A stretch of DNA of 64,000 nucleotides from Orbilia blumenaviensis (taxonomy: Eukaryota; Ascomycota; Orbiliomycetes; Orbiliales; Orbiliaceae). The DNA is taken from the NCBI GenBank assembly GCA_036872755.1, contig JAVHNS010000005.1:1302001-1366000 (forward strand). The letters are read 5' to 3'. The position numbers and the translations under genes are program-made. This document shows, one piece after another, positions 32,654 to 47,174 of the stretch. The notes beneath the pieces were generated by a model that saw only the letters and a program-made list of their open reading frames with translations, had not been told where the DNA came from and searched no databases. Position 1 is the first letter of the stretch, and each line of letters opens with the position of its first letter.

Positions 32654-35004
32654 ATGTTTAATGCCCATCGCGGTCATGTGCCGGGCGCGGCTCCGAACCG
32701 ATTCAACGAGATCATCGACCAGTTACGTGCCGAGTTTGACGCCCAGATTCAAAGAGGCGCTGAATCCGATCATAAGGGTAAGTTCTGAGGTAGCTTAGAT
32801 GGAGAGAAGATGGTGTTATCAACAGCACGGTTAACATGGGAAATGATATAGTGAACAGCCAAATGCAGGAAATGGAAATGATCCAGAGGGCGGTTTTCAA
32901 CTTAGAAAACAATTACTCGCAAATGAAGAAACAGTAAGGCTTTCTGCCATCTTTATGCTTCGATATAGGACCTAAAGCTAATATTGTGCCTCCTATAGAT
33001 ATGAAGAGCAAATTGCCAATCTAACTCGTGAACTCGAGAAATATACCGGCCAAGCTCCCCACCCCGGGCAAAGCCAAGCTGCTGGTCCGTCAACTGCGCA
33101 GCCAGTACCGCCTGTGCTGCATCAAGGACGAGGTGGTCTCTTCGGTACCATTATGTCTGGTAATCCGCAAGTTGGTGGCCCTAACATGACATTGGCAGAT
33201 CCATCCGCCCAGCAGGGCCAGCAGCCGTCGCAGCAGCAGCCCGGAGGACCACCACAATCCGGCAGTCACCCACCTCCTGGGCCACACAACCATCCCATTC
33301 ATGCACCACAGCCAATCTCAACTCCTCAGGTTGGACCCCAGCAGCCGACACAACCTCAACAGCAGTCGAGCAGCTATCCTCCCTCTCAGTCATCTGGCTT
33401 TGGACAAAATGGTAGGCCTCCCGTGTCTTAGACGTGAAATATAGCTAATACAAGCAAACGTAAAGGATTTTCGGGACCCAGCACTCAGCAGCCCCCACAG
33501 CCTGCCCCGCCTGCCCAATCCCTCACTCCAAGACCTAACAAAGGTAAGTATTCATAGCTCCCCAGTTTTACCTTTCAAGTTTAGCACTAACATGAGGGAC
33601 CGTGAAGACCTGGATATCTCCCGTATTCCACAGACACACAAGAAGGAAGGTCCAGATTGGTTCGCTTACTTCAACCCTCGTGTTCCCCGTGTGCTCGACG
33701 TCGACCTTGTTCATACTTTAGAACACAACAGTGTGGTCTGCTGTGTCAGGTTCAGCCACGATGGCAAGTATCTTGCAACTGGTTGTAACAGAAGCGCTCA
33801 GATCTTCGATGTCCAGAATGGGCATAGAGTTACTCTCCTCCAGGATGAAACCGTCGATCGGGGTGGTGATCTTTATATTCGAAGTGTCTGCTTCAGCCCT
33901 GACGGATACTACCTTGCCACCGGAGCCGAGGACAGGCAAATTAGGGTATGGCTATCACCATTGCTGAGTTTTGGCCAGTGTTATAATTTCTGATACTGAC
34001 AGGACCTCTGCCATTAGGTCTGGGATATCAAGGGAAAGAGAATCAAGCACAACTTCCGAGGTCACGAGCAGGACATCTACAGCTTGGATTTCTCCAAGAA
34101 TGGTCGGTATATTGCCTCTGGTAGTGGAGATAAGACTGTTAGGATTTGGGATATGGAAAACCCCGACCGTGCTCCACTCGCCTTCACCATCGAGGACGGC
34201 GTTACAACCGTCGCCATCTCGCCAGATAGCAGGTTTGTCGCAGCAGGCAGTCTCGACAAGTGCATCCGTATCTGGGAAATTGCCACCGGAAAATTCGTCG
34301 AGAGACTTGAGGGATCCGATAGACCTCCACAGCCTGAGGGGCCTGATGTCGTTCCAGAACCGGAGCCGGCACACGACCACAACGAAGGTCATAGGGATAG
34401 CGTTTACAGTGTCGCATTCACTGCGAATGGCACTGGGCTTATATCAGGATCTCTCGACAAGACTGTCAAGATGTGGACTCTTTCGTCTGCAAGCGCTCCT
34501 CAGGGCGTCGGTCAGAAATTAGAGCCCCGCGTTAAGACATTCGAGGGCCACGAGGTACAACCTTCTCCTAGTTTTGATTGTCAGACAAAAGGGGTTTATC
34601 ATGATATACTAACGTTCGGGCTTTCTTACAAAAGGACTTCGTTTTGAGCGTTGCCCAAACCCCAGACGCATACGGCCCATGGGTAATGTCGGGTTCCAAA
34701 GATAGAAGAGTGCAGTTCTGGGACCCTAGAACAAACCAAACTCAGCTGATGCTTCAAGGACATAAGAACTCAGGTTGGTGACAATTTACCTCGTCCGATC
34801 TAATTCCAACTAACATGGAACCCTCTCTATAGTTATCTCTGTCGCTCCTAGCCCTGCTGGCAAGTTGTTCGCGACCGGTAGCGGTGATTATAAGGCTAGA
34901 ATCTGGAGGTATGTTACTTGGTGATCACCGAATACGATTTTAGAAAGTCTTTTTTGCTAACCTTCCTTTCTTGTTGCAGCTACGACAGATTGCCGTTACA
35001 ATAG
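32654..35004 (+). CDS. rcoA: Tup1/RcoA-type WD40 transcriptional corepressor
   Basis: Global corepressor acting with the Ssn6/Cyc8 TPR protein. Exons: 32654-32777, 32852-32933, 32999-33411, 33466-33543, 33608-33945, 34018-34554, 34635-34773, 34833-34908, 34980-35004; 603 residues. The N-terminal helix (about 1-85: [16 protein letters not shown], then [16 protein letters not shown] and [15 protein letters not shown]) is the tetramerisation and Ssn6-binding region. A Gln/Pro-rich linker follows, then the Tup1 signature [18 protein letters not shown] and seven WD blades, including [51 protein letters not shown] and a last blade ending ARIWSYD. The C-terminus RLPLQ is typical. The fourth intron acceptor (GTGAAG at 33607) is the weakest junction; all others are canonical. 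The long CT-rich leader suggests translational or promoter control. Confidence 0.95.
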
Positions 35005-35931
35005 GTTATATATATGTGACCCCGCTGTATGAATGGCTTCATTATCTGGATGGTTGGCTCCCAGACGTATTTTCCTAAACTTTCAGACCCCGTATTATTG
35101 TTGGACCAGGCGATCATGTTTGTGTTTCGTAGGCAGAGATATCATTCCCCTGTTTTTTTAGAGCTGTACCCCAATCCATTCCATATTGGTTGTATTTTTC
35201 TTTCTCCACAGTCGTATTATTATTATTCACATCGCTCTTCCCCTCTTCTTTCTTTTCCTTGTTTTCTGTTTTGTTTTTGTTTCCGAGAAAAGAAAAAAAA
35301 CCTGTCGAGTTATGCCGAGGAGGAAAATTTAAAAAGCTGCGGCGGGAAGAGGATCGATAATTACAGAAGTGAAGAGAAGGAAGATGAGAAGGAGGACTCA
35401 ATGATTACGAATTTGATTCAAGCAATACTATATCCTATTATTCAAATATCCTCCGAAGGCTACTTTGCCTTTTACTGATACATCGCGTCCCGTGCCGGCA
35501 GCTTGATTGATTTAAGCAACGATGCTTAAGCCTTTTTTTACTTTTGCCATGGATTTTCTTCTTCGTGGCGGCTTCTACTTTCATGTATAGTAGCTCGCGC
35601 CCAGCCTTTTCCCACCCTCTCCCACCCCAGCCCTCAGTGCACAATCGATATCAACTCGAAATTTTGCCCTGCATGAATCGAATGCACCCCACCGGTCTCT
35701 TTCCCCTTCCACCTAGCCTCGAAGGACAGCGCTGAAGGCAAAGCCTTTCATCAGCGCATGCATTGCATTGGAGAAGAGTCGGGGCATATTGAGTTTACTC
35801 CATAATACCAACCGCCACGCCAATAGCTGTCTTCTCCATTCGTATCTCTCCGTCAGCCGTAGACCAGTGCCATGTCAACCGTTTATGCCGGACCGGTACC
35901 CTGCATCACGCTTTCATCTAAACCACGAGTT

Positions 35932-35958
35932 ATTCCCTTCCCTTCCCTTCCCTTCCCT
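35932..35958 (+). repeat. TTCCC simple repeat
   Basis: Five or six units of TTCCC in the 3' flank of TUP1; a pentanucleotide microsatellite. Confidence 0.85.
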
Positions 35959-38900
35959 CCCGTCGATAAACCATAAAAATCTTGGTACCTGGCCCTTGCA
36001 TGAAATGGCAGGTGTTATATATCTTATCTCCGGTGAAGACTTATTACTAAGTAAGTCGGGGAAATTCCAACGGTCTCGTTCATGACGTGATACATAAACA
36101 CACACGTAACTAATACTCCGTTTGAAAAAGGCCCTTATGATAGAAAAGAGACTGCGGAGTAGTCAACTGACAGGCCCCCCGTGGGCCCATCTTAAGGCTT
36201 TGTGCCATTTGCATCCTATCCCTGTATGATTTCATCAATTGACCTGAACTACGGTACCACTAGATTGGCATGGTATCATGGCTTGCATATTCTCGGACAA
36301 GCTTTAAATTGATTCGTACGATAGCCTACTCAACTGTTCCCGTAAATTGCACGACTGGGCCAGCCGCAACGATTGATTTTCTGTGTGTCTTCGTGGTCAA
36401 GAGACTGTACCTTGGAATGAGGGGGAACCAGACAAAATAGCTTACTACTAAGTCCCGAACTCATAGCTGCTACTACTTCGACAATTGATGACGAAATATG
36501 ATCCATGAGTCGAAGCAGGCTGGCTGAGGGTCCTTCTGCACTCGATCGCGATTGCTTTCCCGACGACACCCTCGGACTTCAACATCGTACTAGTGTAGCG
36601 AGTCCTACACCCAAAATCCCCAAAACTACTTAAATTAGATATCCCACATTCGAATTCGCTTGGGTGCACAGATATTTGAGGGCGGTTAACGGTCACCAAA
36701 GCAATCGGTGAACCCCGATAGAACTTCCATACACTGTGTAGTCTTTACCGCTTGCGCATGCGACTTCGCGAGAGTCAAATCAAATCACATCAATGATTCC
36801 TCGCCACTTACCTCACTCATCCGAGATATACTGTCTTGACGATAGCAATATTAAAATAACCCTAATTCTGCAGAAACACTAAGCTACCACCTAAGCGGTT
36901 ATACTAGGTCTCGGCATATAATGGGCATATCGGAAGGTATTTGGCATTTGGAGCCCGATCGGTTATCCGGAATAATATTTATCACCAGAACCGCAAGATG
37001 GGCTCCAAGGGCTTGTGTCAGCCGCATTAGGTGGTGGCAACTATACTTTTGGTGCTAGCCCGTGAGTGTCCGCGCCGACACAAATTTGAGGGCTATTTCC
37101 CGTGCATAAGGACAGTTTTGTCTAAACCTTGCGAGTCCTAGTAAGCGAAAGCTGTAACCAGCTAAATATCTCTCCTCATGTTCTTTTTTTTTTTTTCGTT
37201 CCCATCCATCTGTTGCATCGATGCTTGCACAGCTAGTTTTTAGTGCCTCGGTGGGAAGCGAGTAGACCCACTACACGAGACTACAGCTATATGTTATCAC
37301 ATTTATAGTCTGACTCGATTTCACAAACATTTCATGCATTTGTCAATTGAATTGGGGCTAGGCCTAGCGAACGTGGGTAGTCTTGAGAAGTGATATAGGT
37401 GATGGGTTCTATAGGTAGTGTTTTTAAAACCCTTGGTCAGTTCCACGCTAGACAGTTGCACAAACTATCGACTAATTTGTATAGCACAACAGACGGGGAA
37501 GCTCAACAAAATTACACGCAAAAGTGTGCGTGTATGTGGTACCGGTGTGTCGACGTTAAAATGTTTCAACAATTTAAGCTTAGCTAGGCTGTGTGTCCAC
37601 GAATATCGATAAGAGAGCGATGAAGGACAGTAACTAAGGTTTCCTGCGTTTCTTACGGATAGCTGGATCGGAACTAGCTGTCGAGCTGTCCGATTCGTGC
37701 GCTCTGTTGGAAATTTGGCGGGCTGGCCAAAGAAAAGCCTCTCTCACTTTCATGACACCCTCTAGAAAGCCGTTCTGTCCGATCCGACCCTACCTGCTTC
37801 CGGATTTCCTTTTTTATTATTACAGTTGCAGATAGGAGGGTTCGGATCTAGACGTCTTTTGCATGCAATTTAGCATCTCCATCGCTAGTAATGTCTATTT
37901 CAAGTCTGCAGGAGAAACCTCGCTATCCAGATGGTCGGGTACTTAGAGATTGCGAAAGTGTCATAAAGTCAATGGCCTAGGAAGGGAATAGCATTATAGG
38001 ACTTGGGGCGATATGTGTGCATGTACAAATGGCCTGAGCTAAGCATAGTCTATTTGCTAAATCAAAGCCGACACTTCCAGCCTTTTGGAACACTACAGAT
38101 CGAAGTAGATATGACACTTGGCTACAGTAGTGCAGAATTTCGGCTGGCAAGAATGTAACCATTTGACTAACTATTCTAGCAGAGAATGGTCGTGAGAGAG
38201 AGGCCCTAGAACTGTTCCCGGATACAAGCCCGATTCCCGGTGAAGCTATGCCTCTTGGAGCCAACAGTTCCCGAGATTGTGCCAACATAGGCGTCGTCGC
38301 AATGTCCTTTAGCTGCGTTCCCGTTGGCTGATACGGTGCCTTGGGGGAGTAATATTTATACTCATGTGGCAAATGTTTCAATCCAAGGGAGCGGGTCTGG
38401 CGACTACGTTACATGTTTATGCTGATAGATAGTAAATAGTGCTCTGGTGGCTTTATTGACACCATGTTACATGTTACCGCCGCCCTGCTACCACACAGCT
38501 GACCTACTGCGAGATGTTGTCTAAGAGGACGAATCTGAAAATTTACCACAACCAAGTTTTTTGCAATGACCAAGACAAAACCGCTTTGGTCGAAATTAAT
38601 TTCCGTTCACGCCTTAAGGGCGCACGCATCGACCAATACATCCTGCTGCACCTCTGGGCACAATCCCTCAGAAAACACCGTAGATCGCCAACCTCATCCG
38701 CACAAGCGTCTAGCTTTTAGGCACTTTCGAACACAAACTTGCTGAAATCCTGCACTCGATCGGGCACTGAATTCTTTGTTGTGGTTCCTATCTGGGTGAT
38801 ACTGTATTTTTTTATCTAATGAACATTGAGTAATTATTCAATCCCCTCTTGATCTAAAACGGTACTAGAAGCGTTTCTGAAAGTCCCGTGCATAATGCGG

Positions 38901-39867
38901 TGAGCTTCTTTCGACCGAACTGTACCCCCATGTCATGATCATGGCTGAATATCCCAGATAACTCGTAAAAAAAAATTAGAAAGAACGGGACCTCTACAAC
39001 TTAAGCCATCGACTTACGATCACGAAAAATGTCCCGCCATGAACGGAACGTCTGCATAAATCTAGACCGTTGACGGAGTCGGGTGGTGACCCGCTCAGCT
39101 TCTGTAGCTGGGTGGATTATCTGTGGGGAAAGGGAAGAAAAACATTTCGAAACTTCTCGACATCATATTATGCTGTTCATACACTTCATTCGTTGCCTTG
39201 TATATGGCAGAGGCAATAGCGCGATATGATTGCATGCAGCTACCCTCGAAATAGAGGCTAGAATATGTCTAGATGGCACAAAACGACAAGAAGAGGCTAT
39301 TGTTGGGACAATTTTATTGGTGGGGTACCTCGCAATGGGGGGGTTGTGCTAGATACTGAGGAAAGAGCTCGAAAATGATCGGAGCTGGATTAGACCAGTA
39401 TTCCAATCAAGGGTAAGAGCAATCCATTGTGGGTATCTGAAATATTGCCATCGATTAATTGGGAATAGGTGGGCATAGATGCAATGAGGAGATATAGGAT
39501 CGACGGTGCATGGCTACGGCGGCCACGGAAGGACAGTGGTGTTAATCGCCACCCTTTAAGATACTTGCGAGTACTTGTCGGCATGTACTTATGTGGACAA
39601 CGGGAAAGAGTATTAAGCAATACTTCCCTGAAAAGGAAATTGTGGGTACCTTCAAGGGGGGGCCATGGGTGACGTGGATCGAAGATATACAGATGCCGGG
39701 GTTCTGTGCCGTATTTTCTTCAGCTCAGGGCCGTAGAACCTTTTCAGTGATGACTATGCTCGACTTGGGCTAATCTCGGGCTGCGGGAATGCGCGATATA
39801 GTTCTTTCACACGGATCTTTAAAGAAGAAATTTAACACACGTACGGGATCCACGATTTAGATTTCAT

Positions 39868-39911
39868 ATTGCGAGTCCGATAGCATTGTATTGCGAGTCC
39901 GACAGCATTCA
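39868..39911. repeat. 22-bp tandem repeat, 2 copies
   Basis: Two adjacent units of the type ATTGCGAGTCCGAYAGCATT, differing at the Y (T in copy 1, C in copy 2) and at the last bases. It lies in the gene-free stretch. Confidence 0.75.
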
Positions 39912-42900
39912 TATTTTCTTCTCCCCGAGGAAAAAATAAAAATGTTGTCACGGTAATGGAAAACCCTTCTGAAAATTCCGTCCGTTTATTACGAAGGACT
40001 TGAAAAAGGAATTCTAAGAAGTTCGACTTCCACCGCCAGCCGAAGCTTGAATACGGCAAGTGCATCTCATCGAAAAAGAAAGCAACTGGTTAACTGATAG
40101 TAGAAACTTGGATGTTGTGATAGAAGCAAGATCAAGATGAAAAATCTTCTCATATTATTGCCTTCATTGGGAAAGAAACCGGTTTAGGGACGCCTTCATC
40201 CTCTTGTAGGTATAGGACATGTGTGACGGGATGGTTGGGTCGACATAAGTCATGGGTAACCACATGGGTACCAGCGCAGAAATGCCGCTTATGCTTACGA
40301 CTTGTACAGGCTAAAGCATGAGGCGAGCGTTTATTTGACCGGGATCTTTCGATCGATAAAAACGGTCTGGAGTAGCGAGAGTGGGCCTTGTGGTATTTAA
40401 TGACCATATATATCATAAAAAGTGACACAGGGATCACCTGAACGTCCCGAGAGACATAAGAGCTAGGACCAGCCATTTTCGATGATAGAATATATTAAAC
40501 ATGCAGCCCCATGTGCAAATATGTCTTAGAATTTCCGAAGATATAAGGGCGAATGACCCAGGGGCTGGTAGAGATATGTGCAGCAAGGGGGTGAATGATA
40601 CGTATACATGACGAGGGAGGAAGAGAGTAGAAAGAGGAATGTGACCATGGGATTCGATACGAGAAATTAGGTTCAGACCAAGCCAGGGGAGAATGATGAA
40701 GATTTTTAACCGGTTTGGTAGTGATATCAAATCGTGAAGTTACCGATACTGGGAAAAGTTTGGCTTCAAGGAACATATTCCGACCAGCACTGTTTCGATA
40801 AGGAGTGATGGCAAGCATTAGCGCCATGAAGAAAGTTACTCCGAAGGGGATAGGCCAGATTTCCCAAAGAATTATGAGATTGCATACCATGGTCCGCGAA
40901 CGGATCACCAAAATGTGAACCATGTCTCCACTCTAGTGGTCCAATGATACAGATCAATCGGAACCGCTTGGGAGAAAGGATGCAATCACAAACGGTGAGT
41001 TTAGTACGTGTTGCAATATTATGCATGATATGGGTGCAGACGAAGATACAGATCCGGAAAGCTAAGTACCGAAAGAGGCTTGAAGGTAAAGCATACAAGG
41101 TTACGTATATTAGTGATGAAATATCATGCATCGTGAACTCTATCATGACTTCGTTCCGACACGGTCGGTTTAGCGAAAAGGCGCACAAGGCGCCAATGGA
41201 TTGCACAAATACTACTATAGCAAGCTAGTAGATGCGAATTAAAAAGAAAAGGAAGACGAAGAAGCAAGTACAATGAAAATATCAACTATCCGACATGGGT
41301 ATAGCGATTCCTGGGTGTTCATATGATCACAAAGAACTCTTCCAGGAATTATCTCGCAATTTGTGCAGATGGAGCTATATGCAAGTGGCTTGAGCCCTTG
41401 CCTGGGATCCGGCTCTTGGACTATCCAAATGCTATGCCTGCAAATGCAATTGATCCTAGATCCTGCATTGTAGTGATTAGTCCGGAAAATAGCTTCGTTT
41501 GGCGGTGCAGCTTCTGAAGCATAGAGAACTCCTTCGTAAAAATTTTTTATATCGAATTATGATATCAGCGCCGCTAACGTGGGTTGGTTGTCGTGTTACC
41601 TTTTTTCTTCGCTGGCGCAGCGCAATATGCAAGTGAAGGCTTGGTTTCTAAAAAGAGGAAGCCTACCAAAAAGGGAAAAGCGTGTGGTTCCTTCGTTTCA
41701 GAAAATTTGCAACAAGGTCTATTCTGGGCTGTGTGTTGGCGTAAATTACCACATCGAGAGCTAGTGCAGCTTGTCAAGATGAAACGGCGGGGTCCGATGG
41801 CGAATTTAGTAGCTTTGGTCAAGCCACACCACTGACATGAAACTCTTGCCAGATGTATGGCTTGCACCTGAGGCTTGTAAACTTGGCACTTTAAAAGCAA
41901 ATATTGTCCGGCTTCAAGGATTAGTGCATCCAAACGATACGGCGACCAACTTTAACTGCTGGATGCTATCACCCGGCAGCTTCGAAGCGCTTCATATGAT
42001 CACAAATCCAGCCCATATGCCCATTCCGTTAATTCGATTTGATAATAGTTACTCCAGGCTGCCATTTTTCGATAATTCGACAATGAAGCAATTGTCACGG
42101 ATCAGTCGGAAAGGATAAAGTTTGCTTCGATTGAGCCGCGGCGTACGTAACATGTACCTTGACGTTCGGAAATACCAAAAATACTCTAACATGGCACCCG
42201 GCTCTGAGCCTGACATGATGTTGGTGGCCGTTAGGCGTCCGTGTTGTATTACGGTCCCTCGCCTCTTTTCTCGAAACGAGCGCGCCATAACTCGTGTCTC
42301 GACACTAATTGCGCTGACCGAATACGGGCAGCGTGTCGGTGTCAACATGCCATGGACTTTAGGTTCGAGCTAGCTTTCGCCCATTTGCGTATTCGGATAC
42401 TCGTTGCTCATTCCGAAAGTAAACGGCTGTTGTGATTGGATGCTCTCGCTATGGATCGGGGTAGAGGGGGGGGAGGCCTAAATCAATGCTGGCTACGAAA
42501 TACCTTTTTTCACAGCATAGCCAATATCCCGACTTTCGTGGAGAGCTCAATCTAAGCGATGCATCGATGTAAACACTTTTCATTATCGTCATTCCTTCCG
42601 ACTTGCTTGAACAGGGAACCAAGTGTGGAGTCGTCTCTCATCCCCACCGCCCTCAGTCCCAGATTGTAGAAGAGTGACATGAGACAATGTTTCTTGTATG
42701 CAGGTACCAAACTTCACAATTGGATTTCCTGCCTTGGCTCCCGAGTCAAAGTTGGACCATGGTGTGAATTCAGGGTCAAAACCCGGAGAAAAATGACGAG
42801 CAGAGAAGGGAGCCTCATAATTTAGCATTGATACATGCGAAACATTCTCCCACCCATGGACTGACCACAATATTGGCGAACATGCATTAGTCTATACTTC

Positions 42901-45900
42901 TCGCTTGCTAGTCCGCGGAGAAAGAAGAAAATTATCACTAAATCTACTAGCGGCTATTGAAGTCTACGAGATAATACGTATACACGTGGGTTAATACAAA
43001 AAACTTAATAACCTCGTCTCGTTTTCACGGGTTCCCTCTCGCGACGAGATACGAGAAAGTCAAAATTACCCGGATCCGCGAGAGGGTTTGCATCGACGCT
43101 AGAATCTACAATATGCATGATAAAGTTCATATAAGATGCGCGCGTCTGAGGGAAGGGGCTGTCAAAGCTTGGGCAGGGACAACGAAAAAATCCCTTTGAT
43201 TCCAGATGCTGGAACCGAGGAGCACAAGACTATGCCTGTTATGTGCTAGCTGCCGTACTGAAGTGGATGAGGTGACATTGTTTCTGGCTGTGCGGTAAGG
43301 CTGTGCACGCAGGCCAAGGATGTGAGGAGTGCGTCAGCGATGTGAGAATGTGAGGCCGGATGCCATCCACATCTTCACGGGCCTCTTCTGAGGTTCTGTA
43401 ACCAACCATGGCCATGGACCCCCGGGATGTTCCCTCCAACCTTCGCTACGTACGACCCGAATCCTGGAAATCTCCCACAAGCGAACACTAAAAAGTAGGC
43501 TAGCTAACTAGGGCAGAAAAATTCTTCACTTTCGCCGACCTCCTTCCTTTGCAGGAAACCAGGCCACTGTTTTAGGCTTGACGTTGAAGCTAAGTTGTGA
43601 TTGAAAATTGGAGTCTCATCTTGGCCGCTTGATGGCGTTATTAGTCTCGCACCAGCTATAGTATCCTCATTATGCCTCAGAAGGATCAATATTTAGAAAC
43701 CAGCCTGGTCTGTGGACATACGAACCCGTCCAACCACAGGGCTCGTACGCTGACTTGACCATGTTATCTTAGTTGCGATTGATATCGATGTCAATGGGCT
43801 GGGATAACGCCCCCGTCGAGCCCGACCAGCCCCGACCACTGGTCTCCCTAGCATTGTGGAGGAACGCTTAATGTGGGTCGGATATCAAACCTCAACGGCG
43901 CCGGTTCGGCTGTCGGTTCCACCAAGATCGTTACTGGGGTTTAGCGTTAAGTGTCCTTCAGGCCAAGAAAGCCTCGAACCTCGTAACTGGACGCCCGCAA
44001 ACCAGGCTTTGAGCTTCGTCAGGCCACAATCTACCGAAGGCTTGCAGGCACAATCTCAAGCCAATCAGTGCAAATTGCATATTGGACGATAGGCAATGCT
44101 GCTCCGCTTACAGACGCGGGCTCATACACATCTGGGACGGAACTCGGCTTAAAAGATCTAAAACTACCCGTTTCCACGACTATGGCAATCTCATAGTCTG
44201 CGTCTTTATTGCGATCCCGTCCCAAGTAGGTATAACTGCCTACCGGCTCCCTGCTTGGCCGACCTGAGTACACTAATTACTCTGGTGATGATGTGCACAT
44301 GTGTGTGGCCATGGCTGGAAGTTGTGTGCGACGTTACGTCTCTTTTCCTAATTTCGCATGGGCAGACCAGGACCCTGAACAAAATATTGATCGTACGCGA
44401 ACGCATGATCATATTATTCTAAATAAGCCGACAAAATGCATCAAAGAGGCCAGGTTATCCAGTGGCCTGGTGGGATCCCACACTCTCTCGAGCAAGCCCA
44501 CGCTTCATGCGGAGGGAGCACCTATATCATCGATTTTATGTATTCACTACCTCAAGCTTATAAGCTTAGTCTGGACAGGCTCATATTCATTGTCAAGGGT
44601 CCTACGTGATACAAAGACCCGATTGGGCATGGTGAACTACAATGTTAGTGAATACAAGCCGCGAACCGAGTTATAGGATCCATCCCCATAACCCCTTCCT
44701 ATAGCTGGGTATACCAGTCGACCTGTGTTATATGCCTATCTATGCCTATACACGGTGATTTCGTATTAGATTACATGCTCGGCCACACCATTGCATGTTG
44801 GAATATGCGGCAGCGTTTGCCAGGAACATGACCCACCCACCATGGCCAGGGGGGGCACATACCTAGCTATAGTGTACCAGCTAACGGCACGCCAGGCTGC
44901 GCTGCGGGCCTGAAGGTCAGGGAAAGAGGGCCAGGATCGACGAACATCCAACTGGAAACCTTTGCGGACTTATACGCATGGTATTGTGATGGACCCCTAC
45001 ATGTGGACATGCGCACTTCGATGCATTGCATCGGCATCGGAGGCAAACAAGCTATTCCCAGCGTCTCTCTTTATACGTGCTACCTGCAGACAGGCGCCCC
45101 GTTCCTTTTTCTTACAGAGTCGAGAAGATAACAGGTAAGCCCCGATCTCTCGATAGGATCGATGGGCATGCACTTCAAGAAAAACAATACTAGTCTTTAC
45201 CAGGTTCGCCTTCGACTTCCACCAGATCGCACAGCACTCGCGGTGGAACAAGGATGCCGTCGAGGACTAGACCAACTAAACACCCTGAAACAAGCTGACC
45301 AGATTGCCCATCGTGCAGATGGCTCGAGCTACCACCCACACACACACACGCGGCTTCACACACGACTTCGCACGCATACAGTACTGCAGTACATACAGTA
45401 TACTAGTACATAGCACGAAGTACTCACATACAGATTGGTACATTGGCCGCAGTCCACACCTGCAGAGTGAGTAAAGTGCAGAGCAGCGAGGTGGCAGCTT
45501 AGCGTGCTTTCGAGGCCTTACAACCGAAGCGAGCCAAGATAGCCCGTCACCCTTTTCAACCCACCCGGTCCAATCACTTGAAGACCGTCACCTACCGGCC
45601 AACCGCCCCTTCGTGTTGATGAATTCAGCACCTCGAACTGGCCTAGAGGGCTATTGGTTGGCATGCATCACGGATATAGCCTACCCGAGTCAAAAACCGA
45701 CTCCCCGCAATCCCATAATATTACCCGTGCTTAACTTAGTCCTTTATCTTAATCTCCTAGGATCCTTTAACGGCCATCATTAGCGCCAGCTTACTCGACC
45801 GTTAGCCCTGTGCAGCTTGGACTTCCCAAGAAAAACAATGACCTGGAGCCTCTGACTTCGTCAAACTTTAATTGATCTCCCCTCGTGGGAGACACTATTA

Positions 45901-46243
45901 CTGCTTGGTCCTAGGCCCGCATTGTCTAATAGATTGTTTTGTTTTTCCCTCGCCGTGTTCAGTTATGCTTGTGGTATATCAAGGGTCGAGACGCACCTCC
46001 CCATATTCAACGGTCTATTTGCTTTGTCCTTAGCAAGCTCCGCTTCTCTGGCTTCCTTCTTTTTTCATGCTTAGGCCAAAATACGCCTCTGTACTATTGG
46101 CGAACCGGGACAATTGGCAGTTCTGGCACCTATGCACAAACCGGGTACTGTATTAAAACCTACAGCTGTCCACTTCCTTGGGAATCGTCAAAGTCTATGA
46201 AAAAGGGCCAATTCCCATCTTTTGATCTTTCCGGTTCTCTCTC

Positions 46244-46268
46244 TTTTTTTTTTTTTTTTTTTTTTTTT
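46244..46268 (+). repeat. Poly-T tract, about 25 nt
   Basis: An uninterrupted T run on the plus strand within CT-rich DNA about 4.5 kb upstream of the AZF1-like gene. Confidence 0.9.
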
Positions 46269-47118
46269 CCCTCCTCTTCTCTCCCTCCCTCCCTCCTCTC
46301 CCCTTACGTTCTTTCTTTTATCGTCCTTTCTTTTCATGCAGGTGCATGGAAGGAGCACTGGGGACGACGACATACTATCTTGCCCTCCTAGCCGGACTTC
46401 ACCATCGCCTCCCGACTCCCGTTTGAATTCATCTCCCTCCTCCCTGCCACAGTATTCTGCTCTCTATCCATAGTCATTCCATCCTCCTGTCACACCCCAC
46501 ATAGGATACTCGGTCGTCAGTGAACTCGATAACTCTAAAACTCGTGACGATAATAACTACGACTACAACGAGGAAAAGCCGAATTGTCGAATATATATTT
46601 GCAGTATTTGTTTGTAGGACGTCGCGATTGTTTCTTCGAATCTCTTCGACCTTCTGTGCGTGGCTGCAGCGTGATCAGACGAACAGGGTCTTATATTATA
46701 TCTCCGACCTTCCCAGCCTAACGTATTTCTTCGATTCCGAACTGGGACGTTAGACGTGGGGGTTGTGGACGTCCGATACTAGCACTATTAGTAGGGACTT
46801 GCCTACTTACCTAGTACATACCTACTTATATATCCTAACACATTCCCAATCGCAATCGGACGCCGGCTACCAGACGCCTCCTCCATCCCATCCATCCCAT
46901 CCCACACACACTCCAACAACCAACTCCAACCAGAAAACTGAATGAAGCCTGGGAACCCTACAACCTTTTCACGTGCTGCATCTTTACTTCTTCCTCAAAA
47001 GCAACTCCACTCCCGTAAGTAATCGATGGTTCCTATCTGACTGTTTGCATAGGACAGCTAGACTCCCTGTGCTTCTCCCACAATTGCTCCCTTGTAACCA
47101 TACCTTGATTCACATACC

Positions 47119-47174
47119 CTACCTCCTTGCACCACCGTATCTGTTCCTACCTCCTTGCATCACCGTATCTGTTC
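47119..47174 (+). repeat. 28-bp tandem repeat, 2 copies
   Basis: Unit begins CTACCTCCTTGCAYCACC and ends TATCTGTTC. The two copies differ by one C/T change. It lies in the CT-rich region upstream of the AZF1-like gene. Confidence 0.85.

Noticed and set aside
33544..33607. Alternative Tup1 acceptor keeping the frame open from about 33565
   Set aside because: It would leave an intron of about 21 bp and insert residues not seen in Tup1 proteins; the GTGAAG acceptor gives the conserved DLDISRIP start of the region.
40150..41206. A chain of overlapping minus-strand open frames with hydrophobic stretches, once reading like part of a membrane glycosyltransferase
   Set aside because: Frames overlap in three phases, no family motif holds beyond a few residues, and I could not build introns that join them. 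Treated as chance or a very old relic.
42589..42870. 93-codon minus-strand frame with reasonable amino-acid composition
   Set aside because: No recognisable family, no flanking exons, and a small isolated frame of this length is expected by chance in 15 kb.
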